Below are positions 1 to 6,230 of a stretch of 8,393 nt of DNA, one piece after another. Numbering within the stretch: the stretch's first letter is position 1; every line of letters begins with the position of its first letter. Origin of the DNA: an uncultured Bacillus sp. (GTDB lineage: Bacteria; Bacillota; Bacilli; Bacillales; DSM-1321). Under the pieces are notes generated by a model. The model did no database searches, had not been told where the DNA came from, and worked only from the letters and a program-made list of their open reading frames with translations. The stretch covers positions 1-8,393 of the forward strand of contig CAKQBC010000089.1 in assembly GCA_934215995.1 (NCBI GenBank), given 5' to 3'. The translations under genes were made by a program, and so were the position numbers.

Positions 1-7
1 ATCCTTT

Positions 8-12
8 CTCCT
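8..12 (-). promoter_or_regulatory. Ribosome binding site of a leftward gene beyond the left edge
   Basis: Read on the minus strand, the first bases of the window give AGGAG followed by AAAGGAT, and the window then ends. An AGGAG core about 7 bases from the edge is a standard Bacillus ribosome binding site, so a leftward gene probably starts immediately outside the window, directly downstream of the short DeoR-type gene. The gene itself cannot be identified from here. In Bacillus subtilis an rsuA-type pseudouridine synthase gene lies near ytzE, but that is recollection of gene order and not something the sequence shows. Confidence 0.5.
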
Positions 13-25
13 ATCGGTGAGATCC

Positions 26-40
26 GGCCAAATTTTGGCC
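26..40. repeat. Short perfect palindrome between ytzE and the next leftward gene
   Basis: GGCCAAA and TTTGGCC form a perfect 7-base inverted repeat around a single central T. It lies between the ytzE stop codon and the ribosome binding site of the next leftward gene. No T-run follows on either strand, so it is not a convincing intrinsic terminator. It could be a protein-binding site or a small RNA hairpin between two co-transcribed genes. Confidence 0.4.
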
Positions 41-77
41 TGCTGTTTATATAAGGATTCGGGCTTTTTGTTCTCGG

Positions 78-299
78 TCAGGAGGACAATTTTATTTTTT
101 TGTTGGTGGCTTTCCATTGGCCCCGCGACGGGCTTGTCACTAAATCATTGTATTCAAGCACATTCAGATCGCGTTGAATGGTGCGGGGAGTGATGCCAAA
201 TTCCTCGACAAGATCTTGTGTAGTTACTGTCCCGTTTTGTTTAATGTACAAATATACAGATTTGATACGGGTAAGCATACGGTTTGTTGAAGGCTTCAA
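78..299 (-). CDS. ytzE: Short DeoR-family helix-turn-helix regulator (YtzE-like)
   Basis: The gene encodes 73 residues consisting of little more than a DeoR-type winged helix-turn-helix. The recognition region spans roughly residues 25–55 and contains the typical FGITPRTIQRDLNVL helix of DeoR/HTH_11 proteins. Full DeoR regulators have about 250 residues with a C-terminal sugar-phosphate-sensing domain; that domain is absent, so this is a DNA-binding module without a visible effector domain. This matches the size of Bacillus YtzE. The start is set at a TTG codon (297–299) because AAGGGAG (minus strand, 308–314) lies 8 bases upstream of it. An upstream in-frame GTG at 306–308 overlaps that ribosome binding site and cannot be the start. 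The gene points away from pepV and probably heads a leftward operon. Its targets are not visible from sequence. The family call is firm and the gene name is by similarity and position. Confidence 0.85.
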   Translation of the reverse strand: MKPSTNRMLTRIKSVYLYIKQNGTVTTQDLVEEFGITPRTIQRDLNVLEYNDLVTSPSRGQWKATNKKIKLSS

Positions 300-561
300 A
301 AAAACCACTCCCTTAGTTCTTATTAGCTTACAGGAATGAAGGAAAGTTTCTGGAAATTCAAGTTTACTGCTGGGCCATTCCCATAAAGTACAACTTCACT
401 TTTCAAAACTACTTTCTGCTACAAACTTTTAAGAATAAAAGCAGGTGTTTTTGAGATGCATGCAACTCCTTTTTGGATTTCGCATAGAGAATTAACAAAC
501 TTTTTACTACACTTCCATTTTAAAGCTTTCATAGCGAAATATCCATTAAATTGTCGGAAGG

Positions 562-590
562 TTTTTCTTTTTGTAACATTCCCTTATAAT
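562..590 (+). promoter_or_regulatory. Possible promoter with a perfect TATAAT, upstream of pepV
   Basis: TATAAT at 585–590 is a consensus sigma-A -10 hexamer. The base run 17 positions upstream (TTTTTC, 562–567) is only a weak -35 match and there is no TG extension. If used, it would start transcription near 597 and give pepV an untranslated leader of about 360 bases covering the hairpin cluster at 651–715. The AT-rich setting makes a chance match quite possible. Confidence 0.3.
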
Positions 591-650
591 TAGACTATTC
601 TTTTTGGCCAACTATGTTACTGGTTTTCCCCCTTTTTCCGTACGGGATGC

Positions 651-737
651 GCAGCCTCAAAAATTCGAGGGTATGCAGCCGGTTTAAGGAACCTTAACTA
701 AGGGGCAGCAATGCCTATGTACAGGTGCGATTTTTTT
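651..737 (+). ncRNA. Candidate structured leader RNA upstream of pepV
   Basis: Three hairpins lie in tight succession. The first pairs CCTC with GAGG (655–658 and 667–670), with further GCA/TGC pairing outside an internal loop. The second can form as GGTT/AACC (681–684 and 690–693), or alternatively as TTAAGG/CCTTAA (684–689 and 692–697). The third is GGCA-GCAA-TGCC (704–715), closed by a GNRA-type tetraloop. A run of seven T follows at 731–737, but the hairpin directly before it (GCA..CCT with AGGTGC) contains a bulge and is weak, so termination here is uncertain. No named riboswitch family was recognised. The call rests on pairing by eye only. Confidence 0.25.
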
Positions 738-957
738 AAAACGGATGGAATCACTCGGCAGAAGTCTGTGCAAATCGTATATACATGAAAAACCTTGTAA
801 TAAAGTATATTGTCCGATGGATAAAAAATGACGTAATTTTTCATAGGGCAAAAGTGTGTTTGCAGAATAAACGTGCTGGCTGTTGCGGAACGATAGGCAT
901 ATACTTGTATGTATAGCATGTTGCCGAATTGCAACGGAAACTCGTGAAAAGGAGCAG

Positions 958-2376
958 ATGGAATTGACAACAATCGATTGGAAACAAGAAGTGGAGAAAA
1001 GGAAAGATTCCTTCATAAGTGATACACAAGCATTCCTTCGCATCAAAAGCGTTTTGGATGAAGAGAATGCCACACCGGAGGCGCCCTTAGGGAAAGGCAT
1101 TCAGGAAGCGCTGCAGTATATGCTGAAGAAAGGAAGGGAAGATGGCTTCAAAACAAAAGATGTGAAGCATCTTGCCGGGCATATCGAAATGGGGGAAGGG
1201 GAAGAAATTCTCGGCGTACTTTGCCATGTCGACGTAGTTCCTGAAGGTGATGGATGGAGCAGCGATCCTTTCGGAGCGGAAATCAGGGACGGAAAGATAT
1301 ATGCCCGAGGAGCACTTGATGATAAAGGCCCGACAATGGCAGCCTATTACGGAATGAAGATTGTCCAAGAGCTGGGGCTTCCCATTTCCAAAAGGGTCCG
1401 ATTGATTTTAGGGACGGATGAGGAATCGGATTGGAGATGCGTGGATACATATTTTGAGCATGAAGAAATGCCGCAGCTCGGTTTTGCCCCTGATGCAGAT
1501 TTTCCGATCATCTTTGCCGAAAAAGGAATCTGGGACTTTTACTTGAACCAGAAGCCGGACGGTGAAATGGAGCCGGCCAATATTTCCGTTAAAGAGTTTA
1601 GCGCAGGCCGCCGCTTCAATATGGTTCCGGATGCCGCCCATGCCCTGCTGGAGGTCCAATCAGGAGCTGACCGGATCGCCTCCGATTTTCATTCCTATCT
1701 TTCCGATAAAGGATTGAAAGGAGGAGCGTCCCTGGTTGGCGGGCAGCTGACCCTGTCGGTTGAGGGGGTATCCGCCCATGGAATGGAACCGAATAACGGC
1801 AAAAATGCCGGGCTGTATCTTGGTGCATTCCTAAATGGGCTTAGCTTGCCTAAGCATGCGAAAGCATACTTTTCTTTTGTAACCGATTATTTCTTCAATG
1901 ATTCAAGGGGAAGGAAGTTCGGCATTGCCTATACAGATGCAGAGACAGGGGAAGTAACGCTAAATGTCGGGCTGCTTAGGTACAGTAAAACGGATGGCGG
2001 CAAAATCGGCGTCAATCTCCGCTACCCTGTATCATTCAGATGGGCTGAAGCAGCTGATATTCTGCAGAATGCGGCAAAAGGCAATGGTTTTAGCATTGAA
2101 ACCTTATCCCACTCTGAACCGCATCATGTCGAGGGTGACAGCTTCTTGGTGAAGACCTTGGCAGAAGTGTATGAAGGGCAAACAGGGGAAAAGGCTGAAC
2201 TGCTGGCAATCGGCGGCGGAACATATGCCCGCTCCTTGAAAGCTGGAGTCGCATTCGGCCCGTTATTCCCTGGCAGGGAAGACATTGCTCACCAGAAGGA
2301 TGAATACATGTATATTGAAGATTTGCTTAAAGCCGCTGCTTTGTACGCGGAAGCGATCTATAAACTGGCTAAATAA
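958..2376 (+). CDS. pepV: PepV-type dipeptidase, zinc metallopeptidase of family M20
   Basis: PepV removes N-terminal residues from dipeptides in the cytoplasm using two zinc ions, and so belongs to peptide nutrition and turnover. The product has 472 residues, close to the family's 463–470. The M20 metal and catalytic residues are visible in order: His90 and Asp92 in CHVDVVPEGDGW, Asp122 in ALDDKGP (bridging), Glu155 and Glu156 in GTDEESDW (catalytic base and metal ligand), Asp179 in FAPDADFP, and His445 near the C-terminus in IAHQKDEY. The dimerisation/lid domain fills the middle of the chain. The ribosome binding site AAAAGGAG lies only 3 bases before ATG 958; a TTG two codons later (964) has a better 9-base spacing and gives an N-terminus nearer to its relatives, so either is possible. 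The reading frame stays open upstream to 883, but that extension has no ribosome binding site. dat follows after a short gap with no terminator between them, which suggests co-transcription. Confidence 0.95.
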   Translation: MELTTIDWKQEVEKRKDSFISDTQAFLRIKSVLDEENATPEAPLGKGIQEALQYMLKKGREDGFKTKDVKHLAGHIEMGEGEEILGVLCHVDVVPEGDGWSSDPFGAEIRDGKIYARGALDDKGPTMAAYYGMKIVQELGLPISKRVRLILGTDEESDWRCVDTYFEHEEMPQLGFAPDADFPIIFAEKGIWDFYLNQKPDGEMEPANISVKEFSAGRRFNMVPDAAHALLEVQSGADRIASDFHSYLSDKGLKGGASLVGGQLTLSVEGVSAHGMEPNNGKNAGLYLGAFLNGLSLPKHAKAYFSFVTDYFFNDSRGRKFGIAYTDAETGEVTLNVGLLRYSKTDGGKIGVNLRYPVSFRWAEAADILQNAAKGNGFSIETLSHSEPHHVEGDSFLVKTLAEVYEGQTGEKAELLAIGGGTYARSLKAGVAFGPLFPGREDIAHQKDEYMYIEDLLKAAALYAEAIYKLAK

Positions 2377-2443
2377 TCACTTTTTTCGATCTGGTTTACG
2401 GGGTATGATGGAGGTAACGAGTGGAAAGGGGATGGGATCGGAA

Positions 2444-3304
2444 GTGGAAAAAATAATCTGGAATGGGAAACTCATAGCTCGCGAGGATGCGAAGGTAGAC
2501 ATTGAGGATAGGGGTTATCAGTTCGGAGATGGCATCTATGAGGTGATCCGAGTTTACAACGGCCATCTCTTCACGCTTCGGGAACACATGGAAAGATTAT
2601 TTGAAAGTGCAAGGAAAATAAAGCTGAAAGTCCCATATTCAATAGTACAGATTGAAGGATGGCTGCAGCAACTGGTTGCTGAAAACAACCTCCAATCAGG
2701 CACGGTATACTTGCAGGTTACAAGGGGAGCGGCTCCCCGCAATCATTTGTTTCCTGCACAGGGGGATGCCGTTTTTGTAGCCAGTACTAACATTGTAGAC
2801 CGGCCGGCCGAGAAGCTTCAAAACGGAGTGAAGGCCATTACGGTCGAAGATATCCGCTGGCTTAAGTGCGATATAAAAAGTCTGAACCTGCTCGGCAATA
2901 TACTGGCCAAGCAAACAGCGTACGAACAAGGCTGTTTTGAGGCGATTCAGCACCGTGACGGCGTCGTGACGGAAGGCAGCTCATCTAATATAAGCATTAT
3001 CCGCGGCGGCCAGGTCGTTACGCATCCTGCCGATAACCTGATCCTGGATGGGATAGTCAGGCAAGTGCTCCTGGGCATGTGCAGGGAAAACAGCATTCCA
3101 TTCCAGGAAGTGCCGTTCAGTCTGGAACAGCTATACGCTGCTGACGAAGCATTCCTGACAAGCACGACAAGCGAAATTATGCCGATTACTGAGATTGACG
3201 GCAAGCAGATAGGGGATGGAACGCCGGGCGAGCTGACCAAAAAACTGCAGGCGCTGTATGAACAGGCGCTCAACAGTAAATGCGGCCTGCCGGTAATCCA
3301 TTAA
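2444..3304 (+). CDS. dat: D-amino acid aminotransferase (PLP fold type IV)
   Basis: The enzyme exchanges amino groups between D-amino acids and 2-oxo acids, typically giving D-glutamate or D-alanine for the cell wall. The 286-residue product matches the Bacillus D-AAT family throughout: DRGYQFGDGIYEV near the N-terminus, RWLKCDIKSLNLLGN carrying the lysine that binds pyridoxal phosphate, TEGSSSN, and FLTSTTSEI near the end. With the GTG at 2444 as start, the cofactor lysine is residue 145 and the key glutamate is residue 177, the numbers used for the well-studied Bacillus enzyme. This supports that start. In-frame ATG codons at 2405 and 2432 are alternatives, but 2405 has no good ribosome binding site and 2432 directly abuts its purine run; the GGGG at 2428–2431 lies 12 bases from 2444. 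The gene follows pepV by 67 bases and is closed by a terminator. Branched-chain and 4-amino-4-deoxychorismate lyase relatives share the fold, but the motif match favours D-AAT. Confidence 0.94.
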   Translation: MEKIIWNGKLIAREDAKVDIEDRGYQFGDGIYEVIRVYNGHLFTLREHMERLFESARKIKLKVPYSIVQIEGWLQQLVAENNLQSGTVYLQVTRGAAPRNHLFPAQGDAVFVASTNIVDRPAEKLQNGVKAITVEDIRWLKCDIKSLNLLGNILAKQTAYEQGCFEAIQHRDGVVTEGSSSNISIIRGGQVVTHPADNLILDGIVRQVLLGMCRENSIPFQEVPFSLEQLYAADEAFLTSTTSEIMPITEIDGKQIGDGTPGELTKKLQALYEQALNSKCGLPVIH

Positions 3305-3339
3305 TAGATAGGCAGAGATTGCCGATACTAAATAAAACA

Positions 3340-3369
3340 AAGCCGGTACAAATGTATCGGCTTGTTTTT
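3340..3369 (+). terminator. Intrinsic terminator after dat
   Basis: AAGCCGGTAC (3340–3349) pairs with GTATCGGCTT (3354–3363) to form a 10-base stem with one G·U pair and an AAAT loop. The stem is followed by GTTTTT. It ends the pepV–dat unit. It lies only about 15 bases before the ribosome binding site of the next gene, which leaves almost no room for a new promoter. An upstream GCCGATAC (3321–3328) can pair perfectly with the 3' arm and so could compete with the terminator. Confidence 0.85.
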
Positions 3370-3398
3370 AAAACTTGAATTCCGGGAAGGTGTCATGA

Positions 3399-3968
3399 TT
3401 GGGCAAGCACCATTATTTCATAGCTTTGGCTTTTTCCGAGGAAGAGAAGAAAAAGATAGCTGAGAAAGCAGAGCATTTAGCGATTCAACATCTGTTCAAA
3501 AAGTGGGTACATACAGAGGATTACCATGTCACCTTGGCATTTTTGGGTGACGCGGAGAGGGATGGGCTCGACCTCCTGATGAATCAAATCGAGCAAAAGC
3601 TTCAAAGGGAAGAATCATTTCCTCTCCTCCTTACCCATTTTGAGACATTCGGCAGAAACGAACGGCCTCGTATTTTCTTTATCGCCCCTGAAAAAGAAGA
3701 AATGCTGGACGCAGTCCAGGCAATTGTGGCAGGGTGCTGCAGGATGGCGGGATTTCACCTCGATGAGAAACCATTTAATCCCCATATTACCATTGCTCGA
3801 AATTATATAGGGGAAACGAATTTCACGGAAGAACAACTGTCTGAGTACAGCCATTCTTTAGGGGAAGGCTTAGGCATAAAAGCAAAGAAACTCTGTCTGT
3901 ACGAGACGCATATCGATGCAACACCGAAATACAGGGCCATCAGGGCCATCTTTTTGCAAGGGAACTAA
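3399..3968 (+). CDS. thpR: RNA 2',3'-cyclic phosphodiesterase, LigT/ThpR family (YtlP-like)
   Basis: Members of this 2H phosphoesterase family open 2',3'-cyclic phosphates at RNA ends and can ligate tRNA halves through 2'-5' bonds in vitro. The physiological role in Bacillus is not established. The 189-residue product carries both signature HxTx motifs, His43-Val-Thr-Leu in HVTLAFLG and His129-Ile-Thr-Ile in HITIARN, placed as expected in the two pseudo-symmetric halves. The typical C-terminal LYETH-type segment precedes the last strand. The start is the TTG at 3399, preceded 6 bases upstream by GGGAAGGTG; the nearby ATG at 3395 is out of frame. ytlQ follows 70 bases downstream on the same strand with no terminator between them. 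The family call is firm. The substrate and the choice between ligase and phosphodiesterase function are inferred from the family. Confidence 0.93.
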   Translation: MGKHHYFIALAFSEEEKKKIAEKAEHLAIQHLFKKWVHTEDYHVTLAFLGDAERDGLDLLMNQIEQKLQREESFPLLLTHFETFGRNERPRIFFIAPEKEEMLDAVQAIVAGCCRMAGFHLDEKPFNPHITIARNYIGETNFTEEQLSEYSHSLGEGLGIKAKKLCLYETHIDATPKYRAIRAIFLQGN

Positions 3969-4038
3969 ACAGCGATATCCATTAGGTCACTCAGAGGTTC
4001 CTCAAGAAAGCGGAATAAGGAGAAAAGGCGGTGGAGGC

Positions 4039-5013
4039 ATGGGCCAGCTCATTAAGCTGCAGGACTATGTTTCAAGGTACGAACAGGATATATACAGATA
4101 CCCTTCGCAATTTGTAAGGCTGAAAAGGCAGCAGTGGGCAAAGATGCATGCTGCCTTTCAGGAAGGGGCCTTAATGGAGGATGAAAGGAAGGCGGAGGAT
4201 GCCGAAGAGTTCGAGGAAACGCCGGGCCTGCTGGATAAAGTTAGAGGCATCTTCAAAAGGAAAGCCCAGGCTGAAGAACTGGCCGCAAAGCTGAAGGAAG
4301 AGGCCGAATCCGCTGGGGACGAGGGACTTCATTTTAAAGTGCCTTATATCCCCAATGATGAAGAGGAGCTTAAGAAGCTTTTCCTGAATCAGCTCTTTCA
4401 ATTTCAGATGAAATGGGCAACATCGACAATCAGGGAACAGTCCCATGTAAGCCGGAAGTTTTTTGTCGACGAGAAACTGAAATTTCTGCTGCAGCGGTTT
4501 CCTGACACATTTCTTGTCCTGTATCGCCCGGTTTTTCAACTGAAAAAAGCGCCGGTTGAAACAGAGATCATCCTCCTGACTCCGACAGCCACCTGGTGCC
4601 TGGGTTTTATGGAGGATGAGGATAATGCGGTCTATATCGGCTCCACAGAGAAATTTTGGGTAAAGAAACACTCTAAAAGAGCAGACAAAAAGATATTGAA
4701 TCCCCTGCTTTCTTTGCAGCGGACAGAAATCATCGTCAAAAAAATATATTTATTAAGCGATGTGGAGATTCCGGTGAAACAGGCATTGGTCACCAGGGAG
4801 GGGTATATTGATTTTGCAGGCGCCCCCCATAATCTTATGCTGCTGGATAAGAGAGGGTTTCCCGAATGGTTCCGCTCTATGAGGAATATGCCTTCTCCAT
4901 TAAAGAATCAGCAGCTCAAGGGAGCGGAGGCGTTACTGAATTATTGCCAAACGTCATCAATTAAGAGAATGGAGTGGAACGGAGCCGATGGGCTTGCAGG
5001 CGATTTACAATAA
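4039..5013 (+). CDS. ytlQ: Unknown conserved protein with a distant NERD-like region (YtlQ-like)
   Basis: The 324-residue soluble protein has no signal peptide or membrane segment. Residues 1–45 are basic and aromatic. Residues 46–95 are highly charged and probably coiled coil. Residues 140–240 recall the NERD (nuclease-related, PD-(D/E)xK-like) fold: a helix, then FLVLYRPVFQL, an acidic residue followed by a strand (ETEIILLTP, Glu176 where NERD proteins have Asp), a tryptophan strand, and an NPLLSLQRTEIIVKK segment resembling the NERD NP..Q region. The ExK half of a nuclease active site is not visible, as the strand after TWCLGF runs into MEDEDN, so catalytic activity is doubtful. ATG 4039 was chosen because the protein is conserved-looking from MGQLIKLQDY onwards; purine-rich binding sequences lie at 4024–4037, and AAGGAG at 4017–4022 is rather distant. 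Its 3' end overlaps ytlR, which suggests translational coupling. The NERD link is an inference from pattern. Confidence 0.8.
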   Translation: MGQLIKLQDYVSRYEQDIYRYPSQFVRLKRQQWAKMHAAFQEGALMEDERKAEDAEEFEETPGLLDKVRGIFKRKAQAEELAAKLKEEAESAGDEGLHFKVPYIPNDEEELKKLFLNQLFQFQMKWATSTIREQSHVSRKFFVDEKLKFLLQRFPDTFLVLYRPVFQLKKAPVETEIILLTPTATWCLGFMEDEDNAVYIGSTEKFWVKKHSKRADKKILNPLLSLQRTEIIVKKIYLLSDVEIPVKQALVTREGYIDFAGAPHNLMLLDKRGFPEWFRSMRNMPSPLKNQQLKGAEALLNYCQTSSIKRMEWNGADGLAGDLQ

Positions 5014-5947
5014 AGATACGGCTGAAGAAGTCGTTCATGTAATTAAGAACGGCAATCCTGATTCCAAAAACAGCCGGGCTGTATGGAAAAAGGCGAGGCG
5101 TGAGCTTGAGGGGATGGGAATAGCATATACATTGTATGAAACCCAGTACCCGGGCCATGCCAAAGAAATTGCCGAGGACATTCTTGCCGGAACAGGGGCA
5201 AGAACCGTCATAGCTGTTCTTGGCGGTGACGGGACGATCCATGAGGTTGTCAATGGTGCACACGCGTTTCCGCATGCGGTATTAGTGGCGATCCCGGCCG
5301 GGTCGGGAAATGATTTTGCCCGCGGCATTCAGAAATCAGTCAAATGGAAAGACTCGATCGCTTTATTGAAGAAGGGAAATATAGAGGAAAAGGTCGATCT
5401 GGGAGAGGCGGTATGCGGAGGACGAACCTTCCATTTCGTGAACAGTATCGGCATGGGGTTTGACGCAGCCATTAGTACGGCTGTAAACCGTTCAAAATGG
5501 AAAAAGCTCTTTCAGGCTCTGAAGATGGGCAGGTTCATCTATTTGTACTTCTTCCTGAAGCATTTGTTTGTTTTTAAAACATTCACTCTCCAGGCCGAGG
5601 TGGACGGCGAACGAATGGAATTCTCAGATGTATGGTTCGTGGTAGCCGCCAATCAACCATACTTTGGAGGAGGAATGAAAATCGCGCCGGCATCGAAAGG
5701 CAATGACCATAAATTGCATGTGATGATTGTGAAGGATGTTTCTGCAATTCAATTTTTGCTCGTGTTCGTGACTGTGCTTTGGGGCGGGCATACTGCATTG
5801 CGATGGGTAAAAACATTTACGTGCACCCAAATTTCAGTGGATACTGGAAATGAAGCTGTACTTATCCAGGCGGATGGGGAATTGGTAGGTCATAAGTCCT
5901 GTGATGTAAAAATCCTGCCGGGGGCATTGAATGTCCGGCCGGTTTGA
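4988..5947 (+). CDS. ytlR: Diacylglycerol-kinase-type lipid kinase, YegS/BmrU family (YtlR-like)
   Basis: Proteins of this family phosphorylate diacylglycerol or related lipid alcohols with ATP at the inner membrane face. The substrate of YtlR is not known. The 319-residue product shows the family's nucleotide-binding signature GGDGTIHEVVNG at residues 79–90 and PAGSGNDFARG at 103–113, followed by the C-terminal beta-sandwich half containing NSIGMGFDA, FGGGMKIAPAS and a final QADGE segment. It has no transmembrane helix that would anchor it permanently, though residues about 185–200 and 255–270 are hydrophobic. The N-terminal strand reads VVHVIKNGNPDS, slightly different from the usual IxNPxSG. 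ATG 4988 lies 3 bases after AACGGAG; TTG 4994, with 9-base spacing, is an alternative. The gene starts inside the end of ytlQ with a 26-base overlap, so translation is probably coupled. Confidence 0.9.
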   Translation: MGLQAIYNKDTAEEVVHVIKNGNPDSKNSRAVWKKARRELEGMGIAYTLYETQYPGHAKEIAEDILAGTGARTVIAVLGGDGTIHEVVNGAHAFPHAVLVAIPAGSGNDFARGIQKSVKWKDSIALLKKGNIEEKVDLGEAVCGGRTFHFVNSIGMGFDAAISTAVNRSKWKKLFQALKMGRFIYLYFFLKHLFVFKTFTLQAEVDGERMEFSDVWFVVAANQPYFGGGMKIAPASKGNDHKLHVMIVKDVSAIQFLLVFVTVLWGGHTALRWVKTFTCTQISVDTGNEAVLIQADGELVGHKSCDVKILPGALNVRPV

Positions 5948-5951
5948 TTTT

Positions 5952-6002
5952 TGACATAGGAATGTCAGTGGCAGATTGGGTTTCTTGTGCTTCAACTGAC
6001 AT
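5952..6002. repeat. TGACAT inverted repeats upstream of the ytmP promoter
   Basis: TGACAT (5952–5957) and ATGTCA (5962–5967) form a perfect inverted repeat with a 4-base spacer. ATGTCAGT (5962–5969) also pairs perfectly with ACTGACAT (5995–6002). The middle arm is therefore shared by two mutually exclusive pairings. This could be a regulator binding site or a weak RNA structure after ytlR. No T-run directly follows, so it is not a good terminator. Confidence 0.4.
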
Positions 6003-6053
6003 GTATGGTATAGTTAATTTTCATGCAAAGTCATAACGGATATCATTACTATC

Positions 6054-6082
6054 TTGACTAGTTGGGATATTTTCACTAGAAT
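6054..6082 (+). promoter_or_regulatory. Sigma-A type promoter for ytmP
   Basis: TTGACT (6054–6059) and TAGAAT (6077–6082) each match the sigma-A consensus at five of six positions and are separated by exactly 17 bases. Transcription would start near 6089 and leave an untranslated leader of about 140 bases before the chosen ytmP start. A weaker alternative upstream is TTGTGC (5985–5990) with TATAGT (6009–6014) at 18-base spacing. Confidence 0.65.
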
Positions 6083-6118
6083 TTACAATAGATTTATGTT
6101 TTTGAACGTATAGTAAAA

Positions 6119-6142
6119 CCCGTGTGCCAGTCGAGGCACGGG
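6119..6142. repeat. GC-rich hairpin in the ytmP leader
   Basis: CCCGTG..CC (6119–6128) pairs with GGCACGGG (6135–6142) through eight base pairs with a two-base TG bulge and an AGTCGA loop. On the plus strand only AT-rich sequence follows, without an immediate T-run. On the minus strand the stem is followed directly by TTTT, so it looks more like a leftward terminator, although no leftward gene lies upstream of it. It may be a leftover from a lost gene or a leader hairpin of ytmP. Confidence 0.45.
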
Positions 6143-6230
6143 ATCGATTATGCTGTATTTATTTTTATTATTTCAATAGCCTGTACTAATTATTCAGAAC
6201 GTTATTGATATGAAATTGAAGGTGACCGTA

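Larger units (their letters stand above)
300..957. other. Long non-coding gap between ytzE and pepV
   Basis: About 660 AT-rich bases separate the divergently oriented ytzE and pepV genes. No ORF here has a ribosome binding site or a recognisable product. The section from 310 to 580 should hold the ytzE promoter, but no convincing -35/-10 pair was found on the minus strand. The section from 585 to 957 may be a long pepV leader: a perfect TATAAT lies at 585–590, a hairpin cluster spans 651–715, and a run of seven T lies at 731–737. Further small inverted repeats are GTTGC/GCAAC (920–935), just upstream of the pepV ribosome binding site, and ATGAAAAA/TTTTTCAT (785–792 and 837–844). No known riboswitch consensus was recognised. 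Confidence 0.6.
5948..6230. other. Non-coding region between ytlR and ytmP
   Basis: No gene is visible here. The region holds a set of TGACAT/ATGTCA repeats (5952–6002), a good sigma-A promoter (6054–6082) and a GC-rich hairpin (6119–6142) in the resulting ytmP leader. No clear rightward terminator follows ytlR. In Bacillus subtilis the pullulanase gene amyX is remembered as lying at this position; nothing resembling it remains here. Confidence 0.6.

Noticed and set aside
883..957. 25-codon N-terminal extension of pepV
   Set aside because: It has no ribosome binding site at 883, the peptide is unlike PepV N-termini, and a strong AAAAGGAG lies immediately before the internal start.
684..1100. 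Leftward ORF of 138 codons opposite the 5' part of pepV and its leader
   Set aside because: It overlaps a firmly identified pepV, has no ribosome binding site or recognisable domain, and is rich in cysteine and serine as expected of an antisense frame.
4171..4671. Leftward ORF of 166 codons inside ytlQ
   Set aside because: It is a long antisense frame without a ribosome binding site or family resemblance. The sense gene has a consistent position, coupling to its neighbour and plausible protein features.
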